Made by a program: the position numbers and the translations under genes. A stretch of 64,000 bases of DNA, from the NCBI GenBank assembly GCA_018806985.1, contig JADANN010000131.1:1-64000 (forward strand), given 5' to 3'. The DNA comes from Angiostrongylus vasorum. Its lineage: Eukaryota; Nematoda; Chromadorea; Rhabditida; Metastrongylidae. The notes beneath the pieces are model-generated. The model made no database searches and had not been told where the DNA came from. It saw only the letters and a program-made list of their open reading frames with translations. Of the stretch, positions 33,601 through 45,104 are shown piece by piece. Within the stretch, counting starts at the first letter, position 1, and every line of letters begins with the position of its first letter.

Positions 33601-33853
33601 TTTTGCATATGATGTAAAAAAGGCTCAAATATGACCTTCTTTTTTTAGTTATCTTTCCAATTTTGTGCTTAGTTAGTCCTATTCTAACTTATAATTGTGG
33701 ATTTCATTTCAGGAAGAGGACTTGTCGCAAATGCAGTTTTCTCAAATGCCTGGTGATGTGGTCGCAGAGGTTTATACACAAAAGTTCCGTGAAAGAGAAC
33801 GTAAACGCCAGATGTGGTGTTGTTTCATGCAAGTTCTTCCGTTATTTTTATGA
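30653..33853 (+). CDS. BTB/POZ domain protein
   Basis: BTB domains mediate homo-oligomers and often recruit cullin-3 ligases; the exact orthologue is not identified. Exons: 30653-30786 (SVESPIAVSGG, SFEIIVEDRSFF across the junction); 31500-31663 (VNAGWLAELSPFFADYCF, SVIIDDITPSDMLEFFRCIF); 31997-32118 (NVSLILRVASRFDMKPVLAR); 33340-33417 (SSTMSVLVDKLASIK); 33713-33853 (EEDLSQMQFSQMPGDVVAEV, then KFRERERKRQ). Phases fit at every junction, including the GTGGGT donor at 30787. The last exon reads to a stop at 33851-33853 but may instead splice onward to 35607 or 38087. The 5' end is not established; I saw no MATH or Kelch domain. Confidence 0.82.
30902..31170 (+). repeat. SINE1 copy in a BTB-gene intron
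   Basis: GTGTGACACAGTGGTCGGGG head, CGGCAGATTGGTAGCAGAC body and AATGAAGTCGAATGCATGG. The tail is cut at GAGAGCCTTATTCG. It is between the first two BTB-gene exons, same strand. Confidence 0.8.
32265..32830 (-). mobile_element. Internally deleted mariner-type transposon
   Basis: The minus strand carries a mariner helix-turn-helix region (EENRQTTARKVAEKLHV, then STVSVHLKKIERTKEFDK) followed, after a missing catalytic middle, by a C-terminal piece like YYLKHPKNLLCEKHFG. The DDD core is absent, so it is a deletion derivative. It lies in the BTB-gene intron between 32118 and 33340, opposite strand. Confidence 0.75.
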
Positions 33854-34754
33854 ATCCCAATAAGGTTTTTCGCTTTTTTTTAAAAAAGTTTCCACTCTGC
33901 GTTATTTTGACTTTTATGTAAGGAGGAATTCGAAATCGTATCATTCATCATTATGGGGTAATTAAGGAGTTGACTCATAATTTACCAGGTACCAAGTTGA
34001 GCTTTACAATTTTTGTTTTGATTCATCTTTGGTGGAACTACTCTGAGAATTTATTATAGTAGTCATGATGACCGAAGCGATTAGTCACTTCCAGGACTTC
34101 AAAAATTTTGTAGAGCCCGATTAAGCATGTGTGAATTTTCCTTGGATTAATCCAGATGCGGAGCATGAAACGCCGTGCCTTCCGTTGGTGAACTGAACTT
34201 TGACTGTACTTCGTGAACAACATTCGTTACCATATGGGATCCACATTTTTTCAACCAAGTAGTCGCAGTAGAATCGGGGAATAGACACGGTTTTTGTTAG
34301 GTTAGAAATTTGCAGTTGTTATCTGCTGTTGCGCACATTCGACTTTCTCTTATGAAGTTCGACATCTCCCCTACGGAACCTTTAGAACTCTCTGTACAAC
34401 CTTGGGAACGATTCAACAGCCCATGCTTTGCTGATATTTCAACTTGCTTGTACGACTTCATCTTTAAAGTCTTGTCCATGAGGCAAAAGAAACGAAATTT
34501 TTGTCTTGTGAATTAGTTCAACCACCATTGTGAATGTTAATCATTTATTAGGGTGTAGTGTAAAAAACGTTGTTAGGAAATAAAACGCTTTAAAATAGCA
34601 AGCATGCACACAAAGGAACAGGTATGCAGTAACAGTATAAGCTGTAAGTCTTTGTATAAAATCTATTTATTAAGTTGAGCAGAAGCGGTAGTTGTTTAAC
34701 TGATTCTTCCTAATACTAGATATCGTATAGAATTGGAAACATTAGAGCTAGTCC

Positions 34755-34990
34755 CAAGATCAATCCCGTTGACGGTTGATTGCTGATAGCGCCTATAAAA
34801 CACGGCTGAGAGAAAGTCGAAACGAAGAACACACATGGTGTAGTGGTGAACACGTTGACCCCAGGAAAGGGTAGTAACGAAGTTCGATCCCCATCGCAAA
34901 TACCTGCGGTCCGAAGTTTTGCAAATATCTCAGCATCATTGCAATTGTATTCCACTTCATACCGTGCCATGAAAAAGGAATAGGTAGTAG
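34755..34990 (+). repeat. SINE2 copy, full length
   Basis: 5' part AATCCCGTTGACGGTTGATT, A-box-like TGGTGTAGTGGTGAACACG, B-box-like GTTCGATCCCC, then AGTTTTGCAAATATCTCAGC and a tail GCCATGAAAAAGGAATAGG. Typical tRNA-derived head plus unrelated body. Confidence 0.8.
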
Positions 34991-35069
34991 ATAAAAAGTG
35001 TTAGAATTAGTCCTTACGAATTCATTTCTTACAGAATTGAAAACGTTTTTCAGGTACGACTAAAAGGTT

Positions 35070-35245
35070 GCTGAGGTATGAGCAAAATTCGGGAACTTCA
35101 GTTTGGCTTCGAACCCGCGATTACCCTTGATGGTGCTCACATGTTGTGCCTTGCCCCAACCGAGACGCTGACCCTTTGTGGTTGTATCTTACGTCGTACC
35201 CTGCCATTAAAAAAGAATGGGCAGTGAATAAAAGTCATGACATTG
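35070..35245 (+). repeat. SINE2 copy, diverged
   Basis: Shares GGTTGTATCTTACGTCGTAC and CCCTGCCATTAAAAAAGAAT with the family tail. The head is badly altered. Confidence 0.5.
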
Positions 35246-35267
35246 TTTTTTGGACTGCATCCTCAGC

Positions 35268-35500
35268 ACGTCCCTGTTGACGGTGATTTCTGGTAGCATT
35301 ATTAGAGTAGAAAACTGGTTGAGAGAAGGGCAAAGCAAAGGCCTGGATTGATGTGATGGATAGCACGTGAGCGCTTGGAAAGGGTGGTCGAGGGTTCGAA
35401 CTCTACTGAGGCTCAAAGTTTGCACATATCTCAACATCATTGTGGTTGTATTTCACGTAATATCCTGCCATGAAAAAAGAGTTATCCACTGCTTTCTTGA
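35268..35500 (+). repeat. SINE2 copy, full length
   Basis: TCCCTGTTGACGGTGATTTC, GTGATGGATAGCACGTGAGC, GAGGGTTCGAACTCTACTG and CATATCTCAACATCATTGTG, in family order. Third SINE2 in tandem orientation within 750 bp. Confidence 0.75.
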
Positions 35501-35606
35501 TGTACGGAAAAAATAGGTATTTAGTAAAACTTAGGACGTTGGTATTCTTTTTGGTATTTATTCATTGTTGTAAATCTCTTTTTTTACCGTCTTTCGTATG
35601 GTTCAG

Positions 35607-35713
35607 GAGTTGGATGGAAAGGTTTAATCGACGAAGACGACGACGCGCAGCGAGTGGACATTAGGTGTGTGGCATCGGAAAATTTCAAAGGATCTGGCTT
35701 AGATTTCTTATGA
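35607..35713 (+). CDS. Possible further exon of the BTB gene
   Basis: After GGTTCAG the frame reads VGWKGLIDEDDDAQRVDIR and stays open to a stop at 35711-35713 (GSGLDFL). The acidic, non-repetitive composition is unlike the surrounding DNA. It needs a phase-1 donor upstream, for which the GTGATG site in MPG at about 33752 is a candidate. An internal donor GTGTGT follows DIR. No homologue recognised. Confidence 0.35.
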
Positions 35714-36344
35714 AAGAGGTGATAATTGGCCTCTTTTGCCGAGAGTTATGTTCTTCAGGCATTGTCCACAATTTTTATTTTTCGTACTCATTGAGTGCTA
35801 AAAACATTTCGTCGTTCCTTTTTTATGTGGTGGAAGCTTTTTTCACTGCTACTAGCATATAATATACTTATTATGCATGCAAATTCATACAGTTAGCTTC
35901 CAAGTCTCATGCTTATCTTTTCGTTCATTTGAAATACATAAAACATACAATTTAAGCCTACTTTTTGGTAATGGTTCACATTTTTAATGTCCTTGGCGTC
36001 CATATTGATCTTAATAATCGTCCATATCTCTACTTGTGATTATCGTATTAGTTGACAATGAATGCTTTCACGTGCTTTCTTGGTAACAGTTCGCTTTTTA
36101 AATGGTATTTCAGTCAGTATTTGTAGTGTTCTTGTTGCCATTTAAATTTCTTCTAGTTGTTCTTCTACTTTTTTATTGGAATAGTTAACATGCTTCTCGT
36201 TTACTTCAGTTCAACGTTCGGCATTCGACTTCAGATTTTAGGTCGTAGAAAACGGTTAATTACCTTAGAGGATCGTTTTCTTGAGAGAAGATTGAAATCA
36301 GACTAGCAACTGATATAAGATGTCAAGGTATGTTCCAGCCGATC

Positions 36345-36700
36345 TAATTCCGTTGTTAACGAATCGTCGAAACTATATCGTGGTAAACTGATCTCCAGAT
36401 GGATACAGATTTCAGCGCGTTAATGTGACAGAGTACTCGGCTCATCCCTATTGCACGGTCCCTCAGGATTTCCTTCTGCTCAAGAAGAACGAGACCATTA
36501 AGATAGAACTCTAAGAAAGTGCATGAATCTATATTGTAGTAAGTTGAACTCGAAATGGTTACAGATTCCAGCGCGTTGATGTGACGGGGTACTCTGTTCT
36601 TATCCATATTACACGGTCCCTCAGGATTTCTTTCTGCTAGAGCGGACGGACACCACTGAAGTAGAGCGCTGAAAAAGTGCATGTTCCGTGTTGTCGTGCC
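36345..36700. repeat. Diverged tandem duplication, period about 160 bp
   Basis: Two copies share ACAGATTTCAGCGCGTTAAT / ACAGATTCCAGCGCGTTGAT and CACGGTCCCTCAGGATTTCC / ...TTTCT. A 119-codon minus-strand frame spans both; its internal repeat comes from the DNA duplication. Confidence 0.6.
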
Positions 36701-37436
36701 CGAATACTCTCCCATTTGGCGATGTTGCTCTTCGATGTAGACAGAGGAGATCTAACTCCAAAATGGGGTACGACGTACTTTTGGCCGTATACAGAAAGTA
36801 CACTTTGAGGTTCCTATGAGCACTGGCAAGTATGAAAACCAACGAAAGGCGATGGCGTCTGCCAAATGTTTTCGCTCGACAGACGGCTGATATTGGAAGT
36901 GGTGTTGTGGTCACTGTTTCTGACTGAGTAGCAGACCAGAAGGATTCAAATCCAGATGATACGCTTTGTTTTCTGTTGCTATCGTTGACGAGTCACAGAG
37001 ATTTTATATTCTTTAGAGGAAGCATGGGATAGTCTATAATGCATTCGAATGTAGAGTACATAAGAGCAGTTACTAAGAGGTTTTCCAAAGTGTTACGTTA
37101 GTATCCCTTCAGTAGTGTGATTTCATCTGGCAATGGTGCTTTATTTGCTGCGAGAAGCAGTGCTAAATCTACTTTTGGATTTTGTTGATTTGTTTTAAAC
37201 ACATTTCTTTGTATCCCATTGTGAATAATCTATGTTATCGTTGAACTGGTGACCACATCTGTCTGAGGCGAAGTTTCGAAACAGTTAGTCGCAAGGGAAG
37301 GTGAAAACAATAGTGAATTGGAAGCGAATCAAGAGCGACCCATGCTCTTCCTTTGAGGTGTAGGTGAGTCATGAGAATGGGTTTCCTCGCGAATCGCTTC
37401 ACCGAACTGACTTAGACCTTTTGTAGTCATGTTTAT

Positions 37437-37454
37437 ATGCATATATATATATAT
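37437..37454. repeat. (TA)n microsatellite, short
   Basis: ATATGCATATATATATATATAT-type tract of about nine TA units in intergenic or intronic DNA. Confidence 0.7.
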
Positions 37455-38086
37455 CATAGTGTCCTTGTACCTTAACTCAGTGCAACCAAATGACTGGGAA
37501 GTACATGAAGGGCGAGCGTAATCTCCTCAAACATGGAATTCACTCTGGTAGTGTCTGGCAAGATATCACTCCCTACTCCCTTCTCCCAAGTTATAAGGTA
37601 ACCAGCTGAGGTACGTATTTGTACCTTGTCATCAAAAATATTGAACATGAGATGTTTTTTTTAAACTCTAATTGTGTCTGTGAACGTAAGAGCTTATTTG
37701 TCCGTCGTTAAACCGTGGGTTTCAGTTGTAATTTGGTGTTTGTTGATAAATCACTTTAAGAAATGTTTATTTATACCCGTGTGTAAATGGCACATACATA
37801 AATGGCACTGGGGTCACAATGCTTTATAATAACGTAGTGTTGAAATGTGGGAAAAATATCACTTTTTTTAAGTGGTAAACGACTTTAAAGACATAGGTAA
37901 AAAATCGCTTATTGCCAAAGCAACTTGAGAACAAGACAGTCTCTTGATGGACAGTTTGCAGTCTTCCTTATGATTCGTCGTTTTATGAGTTAAGAAAAGG
38001 TTTGGAGTTGAATGTCTATCTGGTTTTGAGCTGGATGTCTATCTATCGTCGGGCAAATACTGTGGTCTACATCCATTCCATATCAG

Positions 38087-38914
38087 GTACGCATTAACAA
38101 GAAACAGTTTGCAAAACTAACAAATAGCGAAGAAGAGATAGGGATGACGGACGATGCTCCAGCACGATATCCTTTGAATACTGAACGATCCTGGATTTCA
38201 GGTTCAGCATCGTTTGAATTCATAAAGTCTGTCGTCACCTTAGCGACCGCGTTCATGACATTAGTAACTTTAACGACTGTGCTGCCATTGTGGTCTTTCG
38301 TGTGGTTGTTTTGTGATTAGGAATTAACAGAAGACGAACATTAGCGCGATATGTACTAGACATACAACAGTACAAAACGAATGAAGTAAGGCAGTTCACT
38401 AGTGACATTAAATCAAGAACTTCTCCAACATTCAAGTAGACCATGGTGTGAATATGCGTTGGGTAGATGGCGGACAGAATCGCAAGTAAACCTAAATAGT
38501 AGCTGTAGTACAATGGTGAGAGAGCAAGTGTTAGGGAAAGAAACAAACGACAACGAGGTTGTATGTTTGTGACCACTGGGTTAGCATGGAAAACTTTAAA
38601 AATTTGAAATTCCACCATGTTTTTGGGAGTTTTAAATCAAAATATACTTAACATTGGAACAGTACTGTATAGAAGTCTTATACACAAATATCGAGATAGC
38701 GCCAAGTCTCTTATATAGATCTGTCCGGTTCATAACTCCTCAAATACTCTAATTGTGGAGAAACTACCGTCACTTATCGAAAAAATCAGCTTCATATAGT
38801 GCGGACGACATCGGATCTTTTCGAGCAGCCAGTGCACCAAAAAATAAAGTGGTGGTGGCGACGTCGGATCCGTCTAGACGTCCCTACTATAGTTCTAGTG
38901 CATCGACTTCCTAA
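38087..38914 (+). CDS. Two terminal exons of an unassigned plus-strand gene (probably the BTB gene)
   Basis: Exon 38087-38201 follows CCATATCAG and reads RINKKQFAKLTNSEEEIGMT, then DDAPARYPLNTERSWIS, ending before the donor GTTCAG. Exon 38790-38914 follows AAAAATCAG and reads SYSADDIGSFRAASAPKNKV to a stop after SSSASTS. The donor leaves one base (G) and the acceptor supplies CT, so the frame closes exactly. Without splicing, the first exon runs on into a hydrophobic tail (SVVTLATAFMTLVTLTTVL) with a stop near 38318. Same strand as the BTB exons and 2.4 kb beyond the 35.6-kb candidate exon, but the connection is not proven. Confidence 0.5.
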
Positions 38915-39029
38915 GGATGCGCGACTACCACTACAACCACTATACTTGAAGCGTAATATGTTAAGCGGGGAAACGCCAGAAACTTGGAGTTCTAAACCGG
39001 TTTTTCAACTGATACTGATAAAATTTCGG

Positions 39030-40220
39030 TAAGTATAATACTTGAAACATTTAGTTCAGAAGAAATACGTTCAAATAAGTTGCTTCATTTTTGAACTTGT
39101 TAGGACAGAAGTTCTGAGAAATTGCCGAGGAAATTTGGTATTTCAGCAATCCTAATGGATGGCTGAAGGCGGAATACATTAACGACGCATTTCACGACAT
39201 CGTCACGTTATGCCGACGAGATTCCGCTTGTTCAATTGCATCCGTGTTCCAAATAGGAGTTTCGGCAAAAATATGGCTTCTGGGCTTTACAAAATCGCAG
39301 TTTCAGAGTTGTAGAGTGGGAAAACGGCAGTCTTATTGGCCTGTAGATTCTAATGGTTCTTATTTCAATCCATAAAGTTCACTACACGTTATTTCGGTTG
39401 AAAACGGACATTATTGTTTGAAACGTATGAGTGGAAATCAATTCACATTGGGATCTAAGTGTTGAGGCAAAGTAGTCGTTAGAAAACATTTGCATTTGCA
39501 CTGTCTAAACTTCGAAAACATTCAGATTAGTCAGATCTTGAACATCAGGACTCGAACTCACAACAAGTTTAGATGTGGTTTATCTTTTTGTATTGACCTA
39601 TAAATCTCATGCAAACGACTTAAAACGATAAAATAACGTATATTTTACTGACCTTGCGGTAGTTCTGTACACAAGAAGACCACCAACATGATGATCAGCA
39701 TGAGGGTCGTCTTATCAATGCTAACTTTAGAGTATTTTCTGCAAAAAAAATGCATCCTATCCTCAATCTCTGCTTCTTTTTTCATCCTCACTGTCTTCTT
39801 ATTCTTTTTTTCCTATTTAGGAATCCTACCGATTATGTTTGTTATCAGCTCTGAGTTGCTTTCCGTTTCTTACTCATTTCGCATAGTTTCCATATTAATG
39901 CTATCGTAAACCAAAGAAGGAGAACACATGGAACAGCCTAAAACGAAATCCTTGTAATGAAATCCATTGAGACGTTTCTGCTTTTCACTCTTATATAAGG
40001 ACTCCCACCTTAAAGAAAATGCCAGTTATCCATAAATTGGCTCGAAACAATGTACATCCGTTTAAATCGGTTTCGTCTAGTTGAACGGTATAGAGGTTTT
40101 CATACTGTAAGAAGTAAAATGCTCATGAATATATCTTTTGTTCGTTCATTGTATCATACCATCAAACTTTTGCCCACTGATGATTTGATGAAACTCGTAT
40201 GGAAAGGTGGAAGCCCACGC
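39030..40220. other. No recognised feature
   Basis: AT-rich DNA with only short hydrophobic open frames (for example 39688-39909, F/L/S-rich) lacking splice context or family resemblance. Confidence 0.5.
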
Positions 40221-40227
40221 TTTGACA

Positions 40228-40612
40228 CTTTGACACTTTGATGGCCCGTACTCACTGGTTGTGCGGGCCCCAGAATAACCTCCACATTTTAGGAGATTTG
40301 CTGGTCTAGCCATTGTAGTTTCCTTGAATCACGAGCTCAGCCTGGCCAAAGTTGGCCGAGCTCTTCACCACCACAAGAGTCGCAGCCTTTGTGGATCAAA
40401 GGGAAATTTACTACCATGCGACTAGTTTGGTATCAGGATGGTGGAGGATACTGGTATTGGTTTACTCTTAACTGTGCTTCCCGAAGAAAACGCCGGATTC
40501 CTTCTCTGCGTGGGAAACTGGTGAGATGAATCCCCCTGCTGAACATCGCAGCCCGACACTCAGGAACACCTCCCAACCACGATGAGGTGGTAAGCCGTTG
40601 GGAGTCGGGATG
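40228..40612 (+). repeat. Repeat B, full-length copy
   Basis: Begins TTTGACACTTTGATGGCCCG after a duplicated TTTGACAC unit and ends CACGATGAGGTGGTAAGCCG. Contains the family words GTGCGGGCCCCAGAATAACC and GTGGATCAAAGGG. Confidence 0.8.
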
Positions 40613-41419
40613 AATATGCATTGATGGAAGTTCACAATACATACATCGAAACTTCATTTTTCATAGATTATTTATCAGTTGTTTACATTATTTATTATTT
40701 CATACACATTTGTTCTATATTTCATACATGTTCACAATATAGTATATGTGTGAATACGATAGTTACTCCAGAACAATGGCTACAGTGATGTGTGGAGTAC
40801 ACTTAATCGTTGCGGTATATGGCGTTTGTCACAGTATCACAGCCTTGACCACGTCTAACTAAACATCTATGTTAGGTAAAGTATCCACTGATTAGGAAGA
40901 ATGTAGTAAGCGAACTTCTTGGGACGTGTGAACAGTCAGGATGAATATGCATTGGAGCCAATGCATACGGTCATTTGTGTGGTATATACTTGTTGCGTAG
41001 GACGTCTGGAAACCATACCACTTAGTCTTGGAGAGAATCCTACCAAAGTGCCCAAAAAAAACGTTTAGCTTATTTTAACTTCTCGTACCCAATACGAAAT
41101 AGAAAATGAAACCTTCCAGTTAGACGGGGCACCCTGCTTAATCATAGCAGAATTTTAAGGTTGTCACTACCATAACTACAATTCCCTTTCGCAATCTATT
41201 GAAATGTACAAGAGATGCTAATTTTTAAAGATTATAAAGAGTTTGGAAAGCGATTTCATTGGAATGAAAAAAGAAAATGCTTAACTGTCGTGACGAGATA
41301 TTGCACAGTATAAAATATTTTCTTTGCCTGAAGAAGAAACTGTCGATATTATGACGATAGATTTATGAAAGCCGGATTGTTTATCCGGGCACCGTTCTAA
41401 CAAAGTTGCATGTCTTTGA

Positions 41420-42090
41420 AGAACGTGTCGATGATTGAAAACGGTAGTCGTCCGGATTAAAGTTAAACAGAAGGAGGACCCATGGTGTGAAGACGAGCAA
41501 ATCCGTCTAGGTGGTTCTCTGATTGAGGAAACCTCAGTGCGCTCAGTGAACGAGAACAACATAGAGAGGAATTGGACCAATGAAGGAGAGCAGCATGTAA
41601 TGCATTCGGCTCACTTAAAAAGCCACGGACAAACTAACGGACCCAAAACTTCGTATTCACTTTTTCGATTCAGCAGTACTTCCAGTGCTCTATTATGGTG
41701 CAGAGACGTGGCCGATACTTCAACCACATTAAGAATACTCCCGCACTACTCATAGTGCGATCGAAAGGTGTCTTCTAAAAATATAACCGGCACCCTCAAT
41801 ATCTAGCCGGAATGCGAAGCTCTGATCGTCGAAATCTGTCACATCTTCGGGAACCAAGAGAATATATATCGATGGCGAAATTTAGATAGACCGATCACAC
41901 AATGAGAAGAGCGGAAGACAGAAGGGCAAAAGGAACTGCAGAATAGATTCTACGAAGATGCAGACATCCCTTAGAATGACTATCTACTCGTTGGGCGGAC
42001 GTGTACTAACTGAAGTCAATTAGCTGTATTAGCAGCCGCAGTTGTTTTACGGATCAGTGTATGAGACTCGCACCGCCACCACGCTCGAAT
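41420..42090 (+). mobile_element. RTE-like LINE fragment of a second family
   Basis: Across frames the plus strand reads an RT C-terminal region: HSAHLKSHGQTNGPK-type linker, then VLPVLYYGAETWPIL near 41680, HSAIERCLLKI near 41755, RSSDRRNLSHL near 41820 and MAKFR*TDHTMRRAEDR. Different from the 21-24.6 kb family in sequence but with the same domain order (YGAETW, IER, AGH-like). Truncated at the 5' end, many stops. Confidence 0.65.
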
Positions 42091-42477
42091 CAAGCAACCG
42101 CGTTGAACGACGATTGCGAGGCAAAGAAATGAATAGAAATGTGCTAGGGTTCGCACAATTCGTGAATACGGACCGTCCAAGTATACAAGTATTGTTAAGC
42201 CTAAGAAATTAGTCCTTAAACTATTTACCTATGATCATTAGAGCAGTAGTTTTAGCACATGATAACGTGACAGAATAATAATGTTCACCTGTGTGTCATT
42301 GGTTCCTAGTACTTCGCCGACCGGTATAATTCTATGTACCATCAATGTTGGTATAGAAATAAATGTAACAGAGAACGTAGTGAAGAGGAATATATGCCTA
42401 AATTTCACAAATTATCATCGAAAAGGATAGGTTTCGTCATTTCTATGAGATGCATTCACGTTTACAGGAAATCATAA

Positions 42478-42770
42478 TGAATGTAGCGCAGTGGGTAAAG
42501 ATGCGGTACAGTAAACACGTGATCATTAGTTACAACACTCGTTGCGAGCAAGTCAGGCACTCTTTTTCCTACAGGAACGGCAAGTTGGTTTCAGACTTGT
42601 CTGGGATGGCATGCACGTTAAATTATTCCAGCAATAGGCCCCTGTAATTCATTTTATAGGTCAGATCTGCATTCATTCACCTCTACGATGTTACGAATTA
42701 AGTCGAACGCAATAGCACATCCCTCAAAGGGCGACCAATGCCGAGTACTTTATCCTTTATCCCTTCTAAG
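42478..42770 (+). repeat. SINE1 copy, diverged
   Basis: ATGTAGCGCAGTGGGTAAAG head, GGCAAGTTGGTTTCAGACT, GCATTCATTCACCTC and a TTTATCCTTTATCCC tail. It belongs to the duplicated segment that flanks Penelope-like element 3. Confidence 0.7.
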
Positions 42771-43010
42771 CAATTATTCGGCTGTCACCTCATAAACCAT
42801 GCAAATGAGGTTGCCTATTATGAAGGCAATTCATGATGCGACTATGGGTTTCCTTCTCTATTGATCATCATTATGAAGTTCCATAATGCATTCCATTACA
42901 ATTAAATTTACATCTCGCTAACCCACTAATGCACAGTACCCGTAGCCCCGCATACTGTAATAGCAAATGCAGTGCTTGTTGTACGGTTTAACTTTTCTGA
43001 ATATTTAATC
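42545..43010 (+). repeat. Left copy of a duplication flanking Penelope-like element 3
   Basis: SINE1 body plus about 200 bp of following flank. The flank words AATTCATGATGCGACTA, GATCATCATTAT and GCAGTGCTTGTTGTACGGTT recur in the same order at 45380-45580. Confidence 0.65.
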
Positions 43011-43059
43011 CAGTACTTCCCAAAGTCGACTTTCTATTAACCTCGCACTTGATTAATAA

Positions 43060-43690
43060 TTCACTGTTCTCGTGATGGGCAAACACGGGGTTATCACTAC
43101 ACTATTTATTTATCAGCGAGGGTTAACATTTCGGCAGATTTCACCTTTTCCGAAGTTTGGTGCAATCAAGTTGATTGCAACTTAGTCATCTGATTGTATA
43201 CCTCTGCGTTGTATTAGACGGTTATACAGGCGGTTGCGAACAAGCTGGCTTCTTAGAGTGTTCGACGGCACCTCAATTACTGTTGCCGAATTCTCAAGAC
43301 GGGCCTTTCATGAGAAAGTCCTATACCTGCACTTATTCCGTTATAAATGAAGTCCAGATTAAACGGGACCATGTTATATCTAGAATTTCCGTTTAGGCGT
43401 CTAGGTTTTCCCCCAAACCTACCACGAAGAGCTACAGTTTCGTAGCCATTGGAAATGGCTTTTCACCTGGCCAATTGCAACGTTTTTTCCTTCTAGTCTC
43501 TTCCTGTCCTGTGTAGATGTTGGTGGCTGTCCGAAACATTTTTTCTCACAAGCATCCTTTGTGTGCGAGGAGTGAGACGAGAGTTAGTGAAGCAGTATGG
43601 TTCTGCTACTCGAGTTTGGGTCCCATTTGTTAAAGTAGCCGTTTTCAGATAGGTCAAAGATCATCAATTTTTTACTAATTTATGAGTTTT
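43060..43690 (-). mobile_element. Penelope-like element 3, minus-strand arm
   Basis: Begins GGGCAAACACGGGGTTATCA with a degraded hammerhead complement (AACATTTCGGCAGATTTCAC) at about 43128-43165. From 43400 it aligns by eye with 9840-10060 of element 1 (CGTAGCCATTGGAAATGGCT, then GAGTGAGACGAGAG and a GTATGGTTCTGCTAC segment). The GIY-YIG part is missing or unrecognisable. Confidence 0.65.
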
Positions 43691-44099
43691 GATAAGTAAG
43701 TACGAGACGGGACACGTTAGTATTTCATTTAAAGTTGAGTAATAATTAACGGCTTTAAACCTTCCACATTGCCACTTTGACTCATTCCATGTTCAGTTTC
43801 CAGTAGTGACTTTTGAACTCCTTTCAGATGATAGGTGATAAAAGGAAACATCTTAAAATGCCTTTTCCGTCATCACAACGACTTATTGATAAGAAGTTAC
43901 TGCAAACTTTCCAGTCACTAGTTGGAAGTCTGATTCTCTTACACCACATCAGCTCCTAAACTTCTCGCATGTTACACTACTCAGTTTCTGTGAGTTTAGA
44001 GCGAAACTTCCTTAGACAGTAATTATTAACGAATTTGGAAGCTTTGTTCGAAAAAATATGAAGTTTCCTAGAAACTTTATTGTTGGGGCCTTTATGTCA

Positions 44100-44215
44100 G
44101 AACACTGTCACTTAAGGAGACGATGGCAGTGGTCTAGCGTTCTTACGAGGTCTACACTTGAGGAAACGACGGCAATAGTCTAGCTTTCTTACGGATTATA
44201 TCTTGAAGTTCATGT
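44100..44215. repeat. Tandem duplication, period about 60 bp
   Basis: Two units share AGGAGACGATGGCAGTGGTC / AGGAAACGACGGCAATAGTC and TAGCGTTCTTACG / TAGCTTTCTTACG. Lies between the two arms of Penelope-like element 3. Confidence 0.6.
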
Positions 44216-44299
44216 AATCTACATGCGACCCTACGGAAGGTTAACTTTAGAAATGGGTTCAGCTAGTGAGGAACTTGGGCGCAATTCTAATAGCGAATT

Positions 44300-45085
44300 C
44301 ATGTCATTAAAGAGAGCCGAGCCTCCACCCGTTGTACCTGGCTCGACCTCTTGTTGCGAGCAAATCGGTAGCGATAGTTGAAATACCACCGGACACTCTA
44401 CATCGTCAGTTAGTTCGTAACCGCTTGTATGACCATGAAAGAACAAATTGCGTAATTTGCTCTTACGGCAGGGACGGTGATTGCATGAGTTCAGGTACGA
44501 TATACCTGACCTCTTGTAATAATTGCGGAGATGAATATATTGGCGAAACGGGCAGACCCTTGTGTATCCGTATAAAAAGAACACTTAGATGGCAAACGAA
44601 AAGCAAGACAAAATACAAAAGCATAGCGGAGACGATTTTGAAGTTAAAGTCAATATCCTCGCACAGGAGACTAAAACATCAACGCGCAAACTTCTTGAGG
44701 CTTTTTGGATAAATGCCAAAAACCCCACAATGAATACCATGGAGGAATGCCCAGAGGCCACACACGACCTGGCCCCCCGTATGTTCGCATCAATTTCTGA
44801 TGTGGGTTGGTGCAGTCATCAACCATATGCGACTATAATCAGCTGTTCTATTCTCCTCAGTGGAAGTCACGAAAAAAGCGGTGAGTGTGTCGAGAAGCTG
44901 TTGATCATGTAATTGCCATAGTTTTTCGTCTTTTTTGTAAGTGTTATTGAAGCGTTTGGCCTTGTAAATTGCATATCAGTATGCCCTTCCAGGCTCTGAA
45001 GAAGGCGATACTGTCGAACCGTCAGCTACTGTTGTGTTGTATTGTGTTTTTCCATGCAAATAAATGTATGCTGTATAACAACCTC
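44300..45085 (+). mobile_element. Penelope-like element 3, plus-strand arm (GIY-YIG + 3' UTR)
   Basis: Open frame 44332-44712: VAIVEIPPDTLHRQLVRNRL, ERTNCVICSYGRDGDCMSSG, then CNNCGDEYIGETGRPLCIR. The cysteine pairs, the GDEYIGETGRPLC turn and downstream Rs match the PLE GIY-YIG region. A frame shift near 44590 continues into NAKNPTMNTMEECPEATHD. The UTR ends with a degraded hammerhead at about 44990-45030. Confidence 0.82.
44990..45030 (+). ncRNA. Degraded hammerhead core
   Basis: AGGCTCTGAAGAAGGCG keeps stem I, CUGANGA and one side of stem II, but stem II cannot close (ATACTGTC) and GAAA is GAAC. AGC follows the CGTC. Probably inactive. Confidence 0.55.
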
Positions 45086-45104
45086 GCCGTTGCTGAATAA
45101 GAAA

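Noticed and set aside
39688..39909. 73-codon hydrophobic frame
   Set aside because: Pyrimidine-rich low-complexity DNA giving F/L/S/I runs; no start context or homologue.
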